Shown here: positions 51,148-59,215 of the stretch, piece by piece | Position numbering within the stretch: the first letter of the stretch is position 1 | Layout of the letters: every line of letters starts with the position of its first letter | From: Paenibacillus piscarius | GTDB taxonomy: Bacteria > Bacillota > Bacilli > Paenibacillales > Paenibacillaceae | NCBI RefSeq assembly: GCF_022234545.1 | Contig: NZ_JAIEUI010000016.1 | Coordinates: 122,598 to 186,597, forward strand | DNA length: 64,000 nt | Direction of reading: 5' to 3' | Notes under the pieces: model-generated | The model's database searches: none | What the model was told of the DNA's origin: nothing | Seen by the model: the letters and a program-made list of their open reading frames with translations, nothing else | Translations under genes and position numbers: made by a program

Positions 51148-53533
51148 TCAGGCGGTCGAATTGCTTCGTGTGGAGACAGAGCTGTTCACGCTGTATCTCC
51201 AGGGGAAGCCCTATCATCCTACGGTGGAGACGCTGCAATTGCATCGTTCTACAGAGCAGGAGTGGTTGGAGGCCACGCTTGGCATAACTTGCTCACAGCG
51301 GCTGGGTGAGGTGCAGATTAAGGTGTTCTCGCCGGAAGCCTATGGGCTGGTGGATTGGGTGCCGGGGGAGAGGGCTTTTCCTTGCTTTTATGAGACCCAG
51401 TCTTACGAGCTTGTGCTTCAGACTAAGGGGGCGGCGAACCTGACGTTCTATCATGAGAATGTGCTGCTCCGGCAGGCGGTGAAGCCGCTAGGTGACTCGA
51501 TTCTGGCGGGCGTGCTGAATTTCAAGAATGAGGTCGGACTGACGGAATGGGAGATCCGGGGTGACGGGCGGACGCTGCTGCGGGTGGAGATGGAGATTTT
51601 CCCCTCGAAAATGGATTACAAGCTGGACTACCAGAATATTCTGCATGAAGTGAATGCGCAGATCTATAATCTGGCCTTCGACTTCCTGCGCCGGACCTAT
51701 CAGCTCACCGGGCTGCGGGAGACGCAGCATCAGAGCCTGACGGAATTCTTCGCGATCCTCCAGCATATCTTCAGACAGCTATTGGAGGCCGTGGAGCGGA
51801 TCAACAAGAACCCTCACTATGCGCTGCTCCAGGACCGCCGTCTAATGGACGCCAACCGGGTCAAAAAAGCCGGAAGAGAGAACATCCGCGAGCTCGCCAA
51901 GCATCCTGAACGGTTAAGGGAGGACGCGAAGCATGGCTTCTTAAGCATCGGCAACCGGAGCTACACGGCCACACACCTGATGGAGACGCGGAAGCGCCTC
52001 GCCTATGATACGAATGAGAACCGTTTTGTCCGCTGGATGCTGGAGAGGATTCACGGGAAGCTGAAGGCGCTGAAGAACCGCTGGAGAGAGAATAGACGAA
52101 CCTCCGACCCTTTGCTGATTACAAGGCTGGATTCCATGCTGACGCAGATCGACCGGGTGCTCCAAATGGATTTTGTGCGTGAGGCTGGTGTGCTGAAGCA
52201 GATGTCCGTGACATTGGTGCTGCAAATGGCCCCTGGTTACCGGGAGGTCTACCGCTGCTATCTCATGCTGCTCAAAGGCCTGTCGATCCAAGGCGATCTC
52301 CTTCGCCTATCCATGAAGGATGTTGCGCAGCTCTATGAGTACTGGTGCTTCCTCAAGCTGAATCAGCTGCTGGGGCAGAAGTATAGGCTGGTGAAGCAGG
52401 ATATTATTAAGGTGAACCGGAACGGGATCTTTGTGACGCTGGACCGCTCGCAGAGTGCGCAGATGGTCTATGAGAATCCGCTGAACGGGGAGCAGTTCAT
52501 CCTGTATTATAACTCGATCCCGCCAACGGATAAGACGCCGACACTGAGCCAGCGACCGGACAATGTGCTTACGCTGAAGAAGAAGGATGCGGGGCAGGTT
52601 AAGGAGTATAAGTATGTTTTTGACGCTAAGTACCGGTTGAATCCTGCCTATCCGGACACTCCCTATGAGACAAGATACGGCCAGCCCGGGCCGGAGGAGG
52701 ACGACATTAATACGATGCACCGCTACCGGGACGCGATTGTGTATCAGGAGCAGGGCTCGGGGGAGTATGAGCGCAGCATGTTCGGGGCCTATGTGTTATT
52801 CCCTTACCCGGATGAGGAGCGGTTCAAGAGCCATCAGTTCTACCGCAGCATTGAGCTGCTCAACATCGGTGCCTTCCCGTTCCTGCCGAATGCCACAGGT
52901 CTGGTCGAGCAATTCCTGGAGGAGATCATCCGCGACAGCCCGGAGAAAGCCTACGAACGATCTACACGCCCGCGCGGCACGAAGGAGTATTATGCCGATA
53001 AGCTGGCGGGCAAGAATGTGCTGGTCGGATCAGTCCGGGGGCCGGGGCAAGTTGGGGTGGCGTTGCGGAACGCTTTTTATCATATGCCGCTTAAGAATCT
53101 TGCCAGCCAGAAGCTGCTGACCCAGATCGAATACATCGCGATGTGCCAATCCCGCAAGAAGTTCATTGATCCGGCCAAAACGGGCATACACTGGGTAGGC
53201 AAGGTAGCGGATTGGAAGGTGCTGCGGTGTAAGGAGATTACCGAGGTTCCTTGCCGGCCGGGGACAGAAGAGGAATTGTATGTCCGGTTCACCATTGAAG
53301 AATGGAAGAGGTTAGCGGACCCTATCGCGCTAGGGGGACAAGGGATTCTCACAGTGCTCCATACCAGCAAGTACATTCTGGACCGGGCCTTGGAGATTGC
53401 CGAGCTTCGTCTAGATACGGAGACCGAGCTGCGGGAATGGCGGGAGAAGCGCCGCAAGGGCCGGGTGAAGGTGAGGCTGGATCATGAGGAGTATGTGGAT
53501 TTGGGTCGGGTGGTGGAGGTTAGGAATATTTGA
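51119..53533 (+). CDS. McrC-like DUF2357 nuclease
   Basis: 804 aa, starting 29 bp inside the end of the McrB-like gene. An N-terminal DUF2357 region (VFSPEAYGLVDWVPGERAFP) and a helical middle precede a PD-(D/E)XK_7 nuclease with YVFDAKYRLN (near 500) and YRDAIVYQEQG. The C-terminal part (LYVRFTIEEWKRLADPIAL) may be a further DNA or partner-binding domain. With the McrB-like protein it forms a two-gene type IV restriction system aimed at modified DNA. Host-like base composition. Confidence 0.88.
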   Translation: MDSPHTGSRDQAVELLRVETELFTLYLQGKPYHPTVETLQLHRSTEQEWLEATLGITCSQRLGEVQIKVFSPEAYGLVDWVPGERAFPCFYETQSYELVLQTKGAANLTFYHENVLLRQAVKPLGDSILAGVLNFKNEVGLTEWEIRGDGRTLLRVEMEIFPSKMDYKLDYQNILHEVNAQIYNLAFDFLRRTYQLTGLRETQHQSLTEFFAILQHIFRQLLEAVERINKNPHYALLQDRRLMDANRVKKAGRENIRELAKHPERLREDAKHGFLSIGNRSYTATHLMETRKRLAYDTNENRFVRWMLERIHGKLKALKNRWRENRRTSDPLLITRLDSMLTQIDRVLQMDFVREAGVLKQMSVTLVLQMAPGYREVYRCYLMLLKGLSIQGDLLRLSMKDVAQLYEYWCFLKLNQLLGQKYRLVKQDIIKVNRNGIFVTLDRSQSAQMVYENPLNGEQFILYYNSIPPTDKTPTLSQRPDNVLTLKKKDAGQVKEYKYVFDAKYRLNPAYPDTPYETRYGQPGPEEDDINTMHRYRDAIVYQEQGSGEYERSMFGAYVLFPYPDEERFKSHQFYRSIELLNIGAFPFLPNATGLVEQFLEEIIRDSPEKAYERSTRPRGTKEYYADKLAGKNVLVGSVRGPGQVGVALRNAFYHMPLKNLASQKLLTQIEYIAMCQSRKKFIDPAKTGIHWVGKVADWKVLRCKEITEVPCRPGTEEELYVRFTIEEWKRLADPIALGGQGILTVLHTSKYILDRALEIAELRLDTETELREWREKRRKGRVKVRLDHEEYVDLGRVVEVRNI

Positions 53534-53552
53534 AAAAGAGGAGAGATGAATT

Positions 53553-54389
53553 ATGAATCATCGCCAACATTCATTCTTTCGGCTAGCTATGAAAACCTTA
53601 GTTATGCTGCTGTGCGCTGGTCTGTTGCCACTCGTACATACGGGTACTTCGGCGCAGGCTGCACCGGTAGTGGGGAATCAGATTAGGCCGCTGCTGATCA
53701 ACAACCAATATGTGCTGTTTCCAGGTAAGCTGGCGCCCTATATCCAGGAGGGGAAGTTAATGGTGCCGGTCCGTGCGTTCGCAGGTGCGCTGGGTGCACA
53801 GTTGACCTATGATGCCGCCACCAAAAGCACCACAATCTCGCTTCTTGGGGAGAGTGTGGGGAAGCTGCGGGCCGGGCAGGCTACAGCGGTAACCAAAGAC
53901 GGGAGTACGATAGCGTTGGGGGTGTCCCCGCAGTTGCGGGATGGCGTGCTGTTTGCGCCGATGAACCCGATCCTCACCGGGCTGAAGAAGCTGAAATGGG
54001 AGAACATGTCTAACGTGCTTCACCGCAATGTACTGATAGTGCAGGGCCGGGCGGATACAGTGCTGCCGCAGGCCAAGTGGTGGCAGAGCGTGACTCCGTT
54101 TGGAGATGTGCCTGGGGAGAAGCATAATCCTTTTTACCCTACACTGTTGACACAATCTGCTGATGGGAAAGGCTTCCGGCTGGCGCTGAGCGTGATTAAC
54201 GCTTCCGGGTTTGTCGTTGCCAAGGATGCTTCGAGTCTGGAGCTTGTTGCTGTGAACAGCCAAGGCCAAGCCGTTGTCCGGCAGCTTCCCGGCCCTTCGC
54301 AGGCGACTCCTAAGGCAGGAGCTCTGTCATTCACGATTAATGTGCCCACAGCGCCGGATTATGTGATTTTCAATTCACGGATCAAGTAA
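53553..54389 (+). CDS. Secreted stalk-domain (copper amine oxidase N-like) protein
   Basis: 278 aa with a signal peptide ending SAQAAPV. The stalk domain (about 45-165) shows LLINNQYVLFPGKLAPYIQE, LMVPVRAFAGALGAQLTYDA and TKSTTISLL, typical of Paenibacillus exported proteins. The remaining 110 residues are beta-rich and unassigned. GAGGAGAG precedes the ATG, 19 bp after the McrC-like gene. Function unknown; the link to the defence genes is probably only positional. Confidence 0.85.
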   Translation: MNHRQHSFFRLAMKTLVMLLCAGLLPLVHTGTSAQAAPVVGNQIRPLLINNQYVLFPGKLAPYIQEGKLMVPVRAFAGALGAQLTYDAATKSTTISLLGESVGKLRAGQATAVTKDGSTIALGVSPQLRDGVLFAPMNPILTGLKKLKWENMSNVLHRNVLIVQGRADTVLPQAKWWQSVTPFGDVPGEKHNPFYPTLLTQSADGKGFRLALSVINASGFVVAKDASSLELVAVNSQGQAVVRQLPGPSQATPKAGALSFTINVPTAPDYVIFNSRIK

Positions 54390-54413
54390 AAACTCAAGGA
54401 GGCCAGGCCTGCC

Positions 54414-54917
54414 ATGGACAACCAGGAGCATATCCAGAAGCTGCACGATGAAGATAGGAAGGAAGGGTTAGCGGATAAGCCAGAGGCGCGTGTGATACGT
54501 TTCTACGAGACGGATAAGCCTTACGGCTGCTTTTCTAATTTTGCGAAGTATCCGATTCTGTTAAAAGGTAAAGAGTGGGCGACAACGGAGCATTATTTCC
54601 AAGCGCAAAAGTTTGCGGGAACAGAGCATGAAGAGGAAATCCGGCTTGCCAGTACGCCTATGATAGCGGCCAGAATGGGACGTGAGCGGAATCGGCCGCT
54701 GCGCCCGGATTGGGAGGAGTGTAAGGTGCAGGTGATGCGGGAAGCGCTCATGGCCAAGGTTGATCAGCATCCTGTAATCAAGTCAATCCTACTATCCACA
54801 GGGGATTGCACGCTTGTTGAGCATACCTCGAATGATGCTTACTGGGGAGACGGCGGGAACGGGCAGGGCGGTAATATGCTGGGGAAGCTGTTGATGGAGA
54901 TTCGGGATGGTAGATAA
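54414..54917 (+). CDS. NADAR-family (YbiA-like) protein
   Basis: 167 aa, AAGGAGG before the ATG. NADAR motifs in order: IRFYETDKPYGCFSNFAKYP, WATTEHYFQAQKF, and the C-terminal NDAYWGDGGNGQGGNMLGKL. Members act on ADP-ribose-linked compounds; some remove ADP-ribose from guanine as antitoxins to DarT-type toxins, and others (YbiA) affect riboflavin intermediates. No DarT gene is nearby, so its role here is open. It closes the gene-dense part of the island. Confidence 0.9.
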   Translation: MDNQEHIQKLHDEDRKEGLADKPEARVIRFYETDKPYGCFSNFAKYPILLKGKEWATTEHYFQAQKFAGTEHEEEIRLASTPMIAARMGRERNRPLRPDWEECKVQVMREALMAKVDQHPVIKSILLSTGDCTLVEHTSNDAYWGDGGNGQGGNMLGKLLMEIRDGR

Positions 54918-54954
54918 CTTCATACATTTTCTTACTTTATGAACTGATTTGTGG

Positions 54955-54960
54955 TATAGT
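54955..54960 (+). promoter_or_regulatory. -10 box of antitoxin RNA
   Basis: TATAGT just upstream of the structured antisense RNA. The -35 region (TTACTT) is weak. Confidence 0.4.
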
Positions 54961-54966
54961 AAAGGC

Positions 54967-55108
54967 AGAAAAAACGTAGAATACAAAGAGAGCCGTGCTG
55001 GATACACGACTCTCGGAGCAATAGCCGCTTTTAAGGGCGGCGGCTTCAGTGGGTAAAACAGTTAAAGAATAGACCGCTACCCTTGAGCAGGGCGGTCTAT
55101 TTCTTTTT
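54967..55108 (+). ncRNA. Antisense RNA antitoxin of type I pair (copy 1)
   Basis: A structured tract in the 3' region of the toxin gene on the opposite strand: hairpin GAGAGCCGTG...CACGACTCTC (54988 on), hairpin AGCCGC...GGCGGCT, then a terminator AATAGACCGC...GCGGTCTATT with TTTCTTTTT (55068-55107). The terminator contains the toxin's last codons in antisense, the same convergent 3'-overlap layout as TxpA/RatA. Ends are estimates. Confidence 0.65.
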
Positions 55109-55180
55109 GTGGAAAGAGAGAATCAAAACAACCAGAGTCGCGAATGATATCATTAGCGTCAATGCTTGATAAACCTCCAC
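55097..55180 (-). CDS. Holin-like type I toxin peptide (27 aa)
   Basis: GTG 55180 lies 5 nt after AAGGGAGGTGA. The peptide starts MEVYQALTLMISFATLVVL and ends SFHKKK: one membrane helix with a basic tail, the pattern of the 'putative holin-like toxin' (Hol_Tox; TxpA/BsrE/YonT relatives) of Bacillales. Overproduction of such peptides damages the membrane. TATAAT at 55245-55250 gives a leader of about 60 nt. A convergent antisense RNA overlaps its 3' end. A second copy lies 390 bp away with the start codon destroyed. Confidence 0.8.
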   Translation of the reverse strand: MEVYQALTLMISFATLVVLILSFHKKK

Positions 55181-55244
55181 AGGCTTCACCTCCCTTCCGG
55201 GAGATTAGCCGACCGCCCATATAAGCCTTTCTATTGCTTCTGCG

Positions 55245-55250
55245 ATTATA
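55245..55250 (-). promoter_or_regulatory. -10 box of toxin mRNA
   Basis: TATAAT on the minus strand, with TATTCA 17 nt upstream as a weak -35. Confidence 0.5.
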
Positions 55251-55368
55251 CCACGGATGGAAAATTTTGAATATACGAACAGGTAGGTCCAACCAATGGA
55301 TCCCGCCGGAAGAGTGGGTTTAGGCTAATGAGAGATATTAAGAGAGCGGTGCAATAGGCAGAAGAAAG

Positions 55369-55508
55369 TATAATGAAAAAAGAGAGTCATGCAGCGAACA
55401 CGACTCTCGGAGAAGTATCCACTTTTAAGGGCGGTGGCTCGGTAATAGGTTTAGGCAGAAATAGACCGCTTCCTTTGACCAGGGCGGCCTATTTCTTTAT
55501 GGAGGAAT
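55369..55508 (+). ncRNA. Antisense RNA antitoxin, second copy
   Basis: TATAAT at 55369-55374 is followed by a tract matching copy 1 in order: GAGAGTC...CGACTCTC hairpin (shared CACGACTCTCGGAG), CCACTTTTAAGGGCGGTGG, and terminator AATAGACCGC...GGCCTATTTCTTT (55459-55494). The promoter and folds look intact although the paired toxin is broken. Confidence 0.6.
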
Positions 55509-55572
55509 TAAGCAATGCGATAATGAACATGCCGAACATGAACAACAGGGATTGCGAATGGAATACACAAAC
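55489..55572 (-). pseudogene. Holin-like toxin copy with lost start codon
   Basis: The frame is 84 nt, exactly the length of the intact toxin, and reads VCVFHSQSLLFMFGMF...SSIKK, aligning without gaps to MEVYQALTLMISFATL...HKKK (V3, aromatic 4, L9, F13 and the Lys tail kept). The first codon is GTT instead of GTG, and no AGGAGG-like site precedes it; a plus-strand terminator now occupies that place. The toxin is therefore probably not made. Confidence 0.65.
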
Positions 55573-55585
55573 CGAATCCCTAACC

Positions 55586-55627
55586 AAGCCCAAAAGCAGG
55601 CTCCCCCACCTGCCTTTGGGCTTTTTT
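55586..55627 (+). terminator. Rho-independent terminator
   Basis: AAGCCCAAAAGCAGG pairs with CCTGCCTTTGGGCTT across a C-rich loop, then TTTTTT. Confidence 0.8.
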
Positions 55628-55704
55628 TATCGATTGGGAAATTATTATTTTCGTGCAATGTGGATAAGTGTCTTGGAGCATCGCAGGAGACTATATTCTG
55701 GAAT

Positions 55705-55845
55705 GACTTCGCTGTTCACCGAACACAATGGGCTGCCCGTGGTCATCTGGGCTGGAGGCGGATATGGTCGAAAAACCGACCACATTCGGTGCAGCGGAGG
55801 AACGATGTCGGGATATGGTCGAAAAACTGACCACATTGGCGATGC
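55705..55845. repeat. Array of 51-bp hairpin units (array 4)
   Basis: Two clear units with GATATGGTCGAAAAACCGAC at 55761 and GATATGGTCGAAAAACTGAC at 55812, exactly 51 bp apart. TGGTCG and CGACCA pair around AAAAAC. The core is nearly identical to array 2 at 12.4 kb. A degenerate unit (GTTCACCGAACACAATGG) lies about 51 bp before the first. Confidence 0.8.
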
Positions 55846-55975
55846 CGCAGGCCTTATGTTCATGCCTCTAACCCCCCTCTGGAAATTTATTCTTCCATCG
55901 TAATACTTCCGCCATGTTCGTTCCGCCTGATCTAAGCGATGATAGAGCCTGTAGATAACGCTGAGCGCGTTCATC

Positions 55976-56440
55976 CTACATCCGGTTCTTATCCGGGCGG
56001 GCGTAACGAGGCGGGGATCTCCGGTGATCCCGCAGTGCCGGCATGTATGTTACGGTATCCTGTACAGTCCGTGCGGTAAGAGCAAAGAAGGGGTTCGATT
56101 CCCCGATCGCTTTCGCAGCGACGTTGGTTACAGTACTCGACTTCCATCGAGCGACTATTGAGCACAATCAGAATAAGGAAACCAATGGACAGAATCCCTG
56201 GCGGCTGGTATAGCGCTACTGCGGCAGGGCTTTGTAATCCGTGGATACCGGCAGCAGGGAAGCTTGCGGAGACAGGGGGAAGGACAGAGGGGAACGAGGG
56301 CTGGCTGAAGGTTGGGTTAGCCTCAGGTCTCAAGAGTCCTCCCGGATCTCCCGGCAGAGCGGCTGTCTCAAGCGTGATTCCGTCCGGGTCCGCAGCGGGA
56401 TTCTGTCTTCCATTGGTCCAATCATGAAGGGGGTAATACA
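55976..56440 (-). pseudogene. Possible frameshifted membrane-protein gene
   Basis: Read on the minus strand, one frame gives a Pro/Ala-rich stretch and a membrane segment (ILSIGFLILIVLNSRSMEVE). From about 56135 the natural codon use continues in another frame (TVTNVAAKAIGESNPFFALT) to a stop at 55976. Neither frame has a good start or ribosome binding site. I do not recognise it; a chance G+C-rich ORF is a real alternative. Otherwise 55850-56440 shows no gene, only a strong hairpin GCGGGGATC...GATCCCGC near 56011-56034. Confidence 0.3.
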
Positions 56441-56444
56441 TACA

Positions 56445-57548
56445 ATGTTGAAGCCAATTACGATTCAAGCGGACCAGCGCGGTCTGCTCTTTCATAAAGG
56501 AAGTTATGTGAAGCGGCTGCTGCCGGGAACCTACCGTTATTTCTCCTGGTCGCAGCACACTGTGGTAGTAGTGGATATTGCTAAGCCTTTTAGTGCTGGC
56601 GGGAAGGACCTGCAGTTGTTCTTACAGGATGATGAGCTGCTGCGGGAGCTGGATGTGGTACGGGTACAGGATCATGAGCTGGTGCTGCACTACGAGGATG
56701 GCCAGTTCATGCAGGTGTTGAAGCCGGGGGTGTATGCGTATTGGAATCTGCTGAAAAAGCATACCTTCGTCCACACCGACATCCGTGTGCCGGAGCTGCC
56801 CGCCGGAATCGACCGCTCAATCATCGCGCGGATTGCGCCGCACCTGCAGAGCTGCGAAATCGCCAGCTACGAGCTGGGGTTCCTGTTCTACGATCATACG
56901 CTCCAGCGGGAGCTGACGCCGGGGAAATATTATTTCTGGAAGGGACCGGTCTCGGTGCTGACCAAGAAGGTCGATCTGAGACAGCAGCAGATGGATCTGC
57001 TCGGCCAGGAGATGATGACCGAAGATAAGGTCACGCTGCGCCTGAACTTCGTCTGCCAGTACCGGATCGTAAGTCCGCACCGTGTGCTGGAGCTGAAGGA
57101 TTTCGATGAGCAGATCCACATCCAGCTTCAGCTCCTGCTGCGGGAGTATGTTGGGATGCTGAGATTGGACGATCTGCTGAAGCGGAAGGAGGATGTGGCG
57201 ACGTTCATTCTGGACCGTATCCGGGAGAAGGAAGAAGAGTTTGGGGTGCGCTTCCTTGGGGCAGGCGTGAAGGATGTCATTCTGCCGGGAGACATGAAGG
57301 AGATCCTGAACACCGTACTGCTCGCTGAGAAAAAAGCCCAGGCCAACCTGCTCACCCGCCGGGAAGAGACCGCCTCAACGCGCAGCCTGTTGAATACCGC
57401 GAAGCTGATGGATGAGAACCAGACGCTGTTCCGGCTCAAGGAGCTGGAATTCCTGGAGAAAATCTGCGACCGGATCGGCTCCATCTCGGTCACCGGCGGC
57501 GGTGATCTGCTGGAGCGGTTAAGCTCGCTCATTGGGAGCAATAAATAA
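56445..57548 (+). CDS. Slipin / SPFH-domain membrane protein
   Basis: 367 aa from ATG 56445, 11 nt after AAGGGGG; frames opening upstream lack support. After a beta-rich N-terminal region with two similar segments (GLLFHKGSYVKRLLPGTYRY and LGFLFYDHTLQRELTPGKYY), the SPFH core runs about 190-330 (TEDKVTLRLNFVCQYRIVSP; FGVRFLGAGVKDVILPGDMK) and ends in a coiled coil (ILNTVLLAEKKAQANLLTRR). Such proteins form membrane scaffolds. The duplicated N-terminal segment is typical of the Paenibacillus-type slipins. It is monocistronic. Confidence 0.85.
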   Translation: MLKPITIQADQRGLLFHKGSYVKRLLPGTYRYFSWSQHTVVVVDIAKPFSAGGKDLQLFLQDDELLRELDVVRVQDHELVLHYEDGQFMQVLKPGVYAYWNLLKKHTFVHTDIRVPELPAGIDRSIIARIAPHLQSCEIASYELGFLFYDHTLQRELTPGKYYFWKGPVSVLTKKVDLRQQQMDLLGQEMMTEDKVTLRLNFVCQYRIVSPHRVLELKDFDEQIHIQLQLLLREYVGMLRLDDLLKRKEDVATFILDRIREKEEEFGVRFLGAGVKDVILPGDMKEILNTVLLAEKKAQANLLTRREETASTRSLLNTAKLMDENQTLFRLKELEFLEKICDRIGSISVTGGGDLLERLSSLIGSNK

Positions 57549-57553
57549 ACAGC

Positions 57554-57602
57554 AATCGCCCTCCACACAGCTCAGCGCATGAGCCGGTGGAGGGCGATTC
57601 TT
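57554..57602. terminator. Bidirectional terminator between convergent genes
   Basis: AATCGCCCTCCAC pairs with GTGGAGGGCGATT; a short T-rich run (TCTT) follows on the plus strand. Confidence 0.7.
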
Positions 57603-57643
57603 GCTGTAAGAGAAGCTCCTTCATCTGCACGATTCCGCTTAAT

Positions 57644-59197
57644 CTACTGCACCAGCCCCATCAAATACCCGTAATGCTCTCCCTTCATCTGGTCCAGCGG
57701 GATGAAGCGGATGGAGGCGCTGTTGATGCAATAGCGCTTGCCGCCGCGGTCCGCGGGGCCATCGTCGAAAACATGGCCCAGGTGAATGTCACCGGACTGG
57801 CTGCGCACCTCGGTGCGTTCCATGCCGAAGCTGGTGTCGGTGTGGTAGGTGACGACCTGCGGGGCGATGGGCCTCGTGAAGCTGGGCCAGCCGCAGCCGG
57901 AGTCGTATTTATCCTTGCTAGAGAACAGCGGCTGGCCAGTGGCGATATCGACATACAGGCCGGGCTCGTAGTTATCCCAATATTCGTTGCTGAAGGCATG
58001 CTCGGTATCGTTATTGACGGCTACCGCATATTGTTCAGCGGTTAGTTGCTGCTTGAGCTCTGCATCTGAGGGGCGCGGGTATTGGTCCGGATCGATCACC
58101 GGCTCTTGCCCGTCCAGAATTCTCAGGTCGATGTGGCAATACCCGTCAGGGTTCTTCGCCAGGTAATTCTGATGATATTCCTCCGCCAGATAGTAATTCT
58201 GAAGAGGAAGCACTTCGGTTACAATCTTCTTGTCATACTTTGTCTGCTCCTGGGCTACGGCCTGCTGGATGATCGCTGCATCCTCCGGGGACGAATAGTA
58301 GATTCCGGTCCGGTATTGGACACCCTGGTCATTGCCTTGCTTGTTCAGGCTGGTCGGATCAACGACCTTGAAATAAGCTTCCAGGAGCTGCTTCAGGGTG
58401 ACCTGCTTCGGATCATACTTCACATGCACCGTCTCCGCGAATCCCCGGTCCCCGCGAATGACATCCTCATAGGTCGGATTCTCGCCTTCCCCGTTGGCAT
58501 AGCCGGAGGTAACGTCCTGAACGCCCTGGATACGCGCCATGTACGCCTCGACGCCCCAGAAGCAGCCGCCCGCCAGATACAGATTCCGCAGATCCTTGTC
58601 AGGTATATTGTGGGTCGTGACCGCTGGCACCGGGGCAGTGGCTGAAGCAGACTTCATTCCCGCGAACATGTCCTTAATCTGCTCGTTGGAGGCATGGCCC
58701 GGAAGGGACTTCACCAGCAACCCTTCTTCATCGATATAAAAAGAGCTGGGATACGCCCGTACCTGAAACTCCTTTGCCCATGTCCCGTCTTCATCCAAGA
58801 GCACGGTCAGATTGTCATACGATTGCCGGTTAAACCAGTCCGTGAATTCCTCGGTGGATTTCTCGCCCTTGTAGCCTGGGGCTACAATCGATACCACCTC
58901 GAAGTCCTTCTCCTGTCCGGCCAGGGTATCCAGCTCCTCCAGACCGGCAAGACAGATGGAGCACCAGGAGGCCCAGTATTTCACATACACCTTCTTGCCC
59001 TTCAGGTCCTCCAGCTTCAGCGAATTACCCTTCAGATCCTGCAGGGCGAATGCCGGAGCCGGCTTCCCCTTGCTCATAGCTGCGCCAGAGTCTGTCTTGC
59101 CTGCTCCTGCCCCCGGCTTGACGCCGCAGGCGGCCAGGACCCCGAGCACTCCAGCAATGACGAGGAGCATCCCGAACCATTTCCATGTCTTCTTCAT
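57644..59197 (-). CDS. msrAB: Thioredoxin-MsrA-MsrB trifunctional lipoprotein
   Basis: 517 aa. Lipobox VLAAC (Cys 24), a TlpA-like thioredoxin domain with WASWCSIC (Cys 79/82), MsrA with GGCFWG (Cys 212), and MsrB with CGWPSF and catalytic RYCINSASIRF (Cys near 490). It repairs both methionine sulfoxide isomers in exported proteins and carries its own reductant domain, as in Neisseria MsrA/B and streptococcal SpMsrAB2 systems. Electrons come through CcdA, encoded 18 bp upstream in the same operon. MsrB zinc cysteines are not all evident. Confidence 0.93.
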   Translation of the reverse strand: MKKTWKWFGMLLVIAGVLGVLAACGVKPGAGAGKTDSGAAMSKGKPAPAFALQDLKGNSLKLEDLKGKKVYVKYWASWCSICLAGLEELDTLAGQEKDFEVVSIVAPGYKGEKSTEEFTDWFNRQSYDNLTVLLDEDGTWAKEFQVRAYPSSFYIDEEGLLVKSLPGHASNEQIKDMFAGMKSASATAPVPAVTTHNIPDKDLRNLYLAGGCFWGVEAYMARIQGVQDVTSGYANGEGENPTYEDVIRGDRGFAETVHVKYDPKQVTLKQLLEAYFKVVDPTSLNKQGNDQGVQYRTGIYYSSPEDAAIIQQAVAQEQTKYDKKIVTEVLPLQNYYLAEEYHQNYLAKNPDGYCHIDLRILDGQEPVIDPDQYPRPSDAELKQQLTAEQYAVAVNNDTEHAFSNEYWDNYEPGLYVDIATGQPLFSSKDKYDSGCGWPSFTRPIAPQVVTYHTDTSFGMERTEVRSQSGDIHLGHVFDDGPADRGGKRYCINSASIRFIPLDQMKGEHYGYLMGLVQ

Positions 59198-59215
59198 GCC
59201 TGATTCCTCCTCCCG

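Noticed and set aside
55373..55903. Plus-strand ORF of 176 codons
   Set aside because: It runs through the antitoxin RNA hairpins, two terminators and array 4, so it cannot be one gene.
56085..56105. tRNA-like T-arm (GGGGTTCGATTCCCC)
   Set aside because: No matching acceptor stem, anticodon arm or CCA end within tRNA distance; it is probably a chance hairpin.
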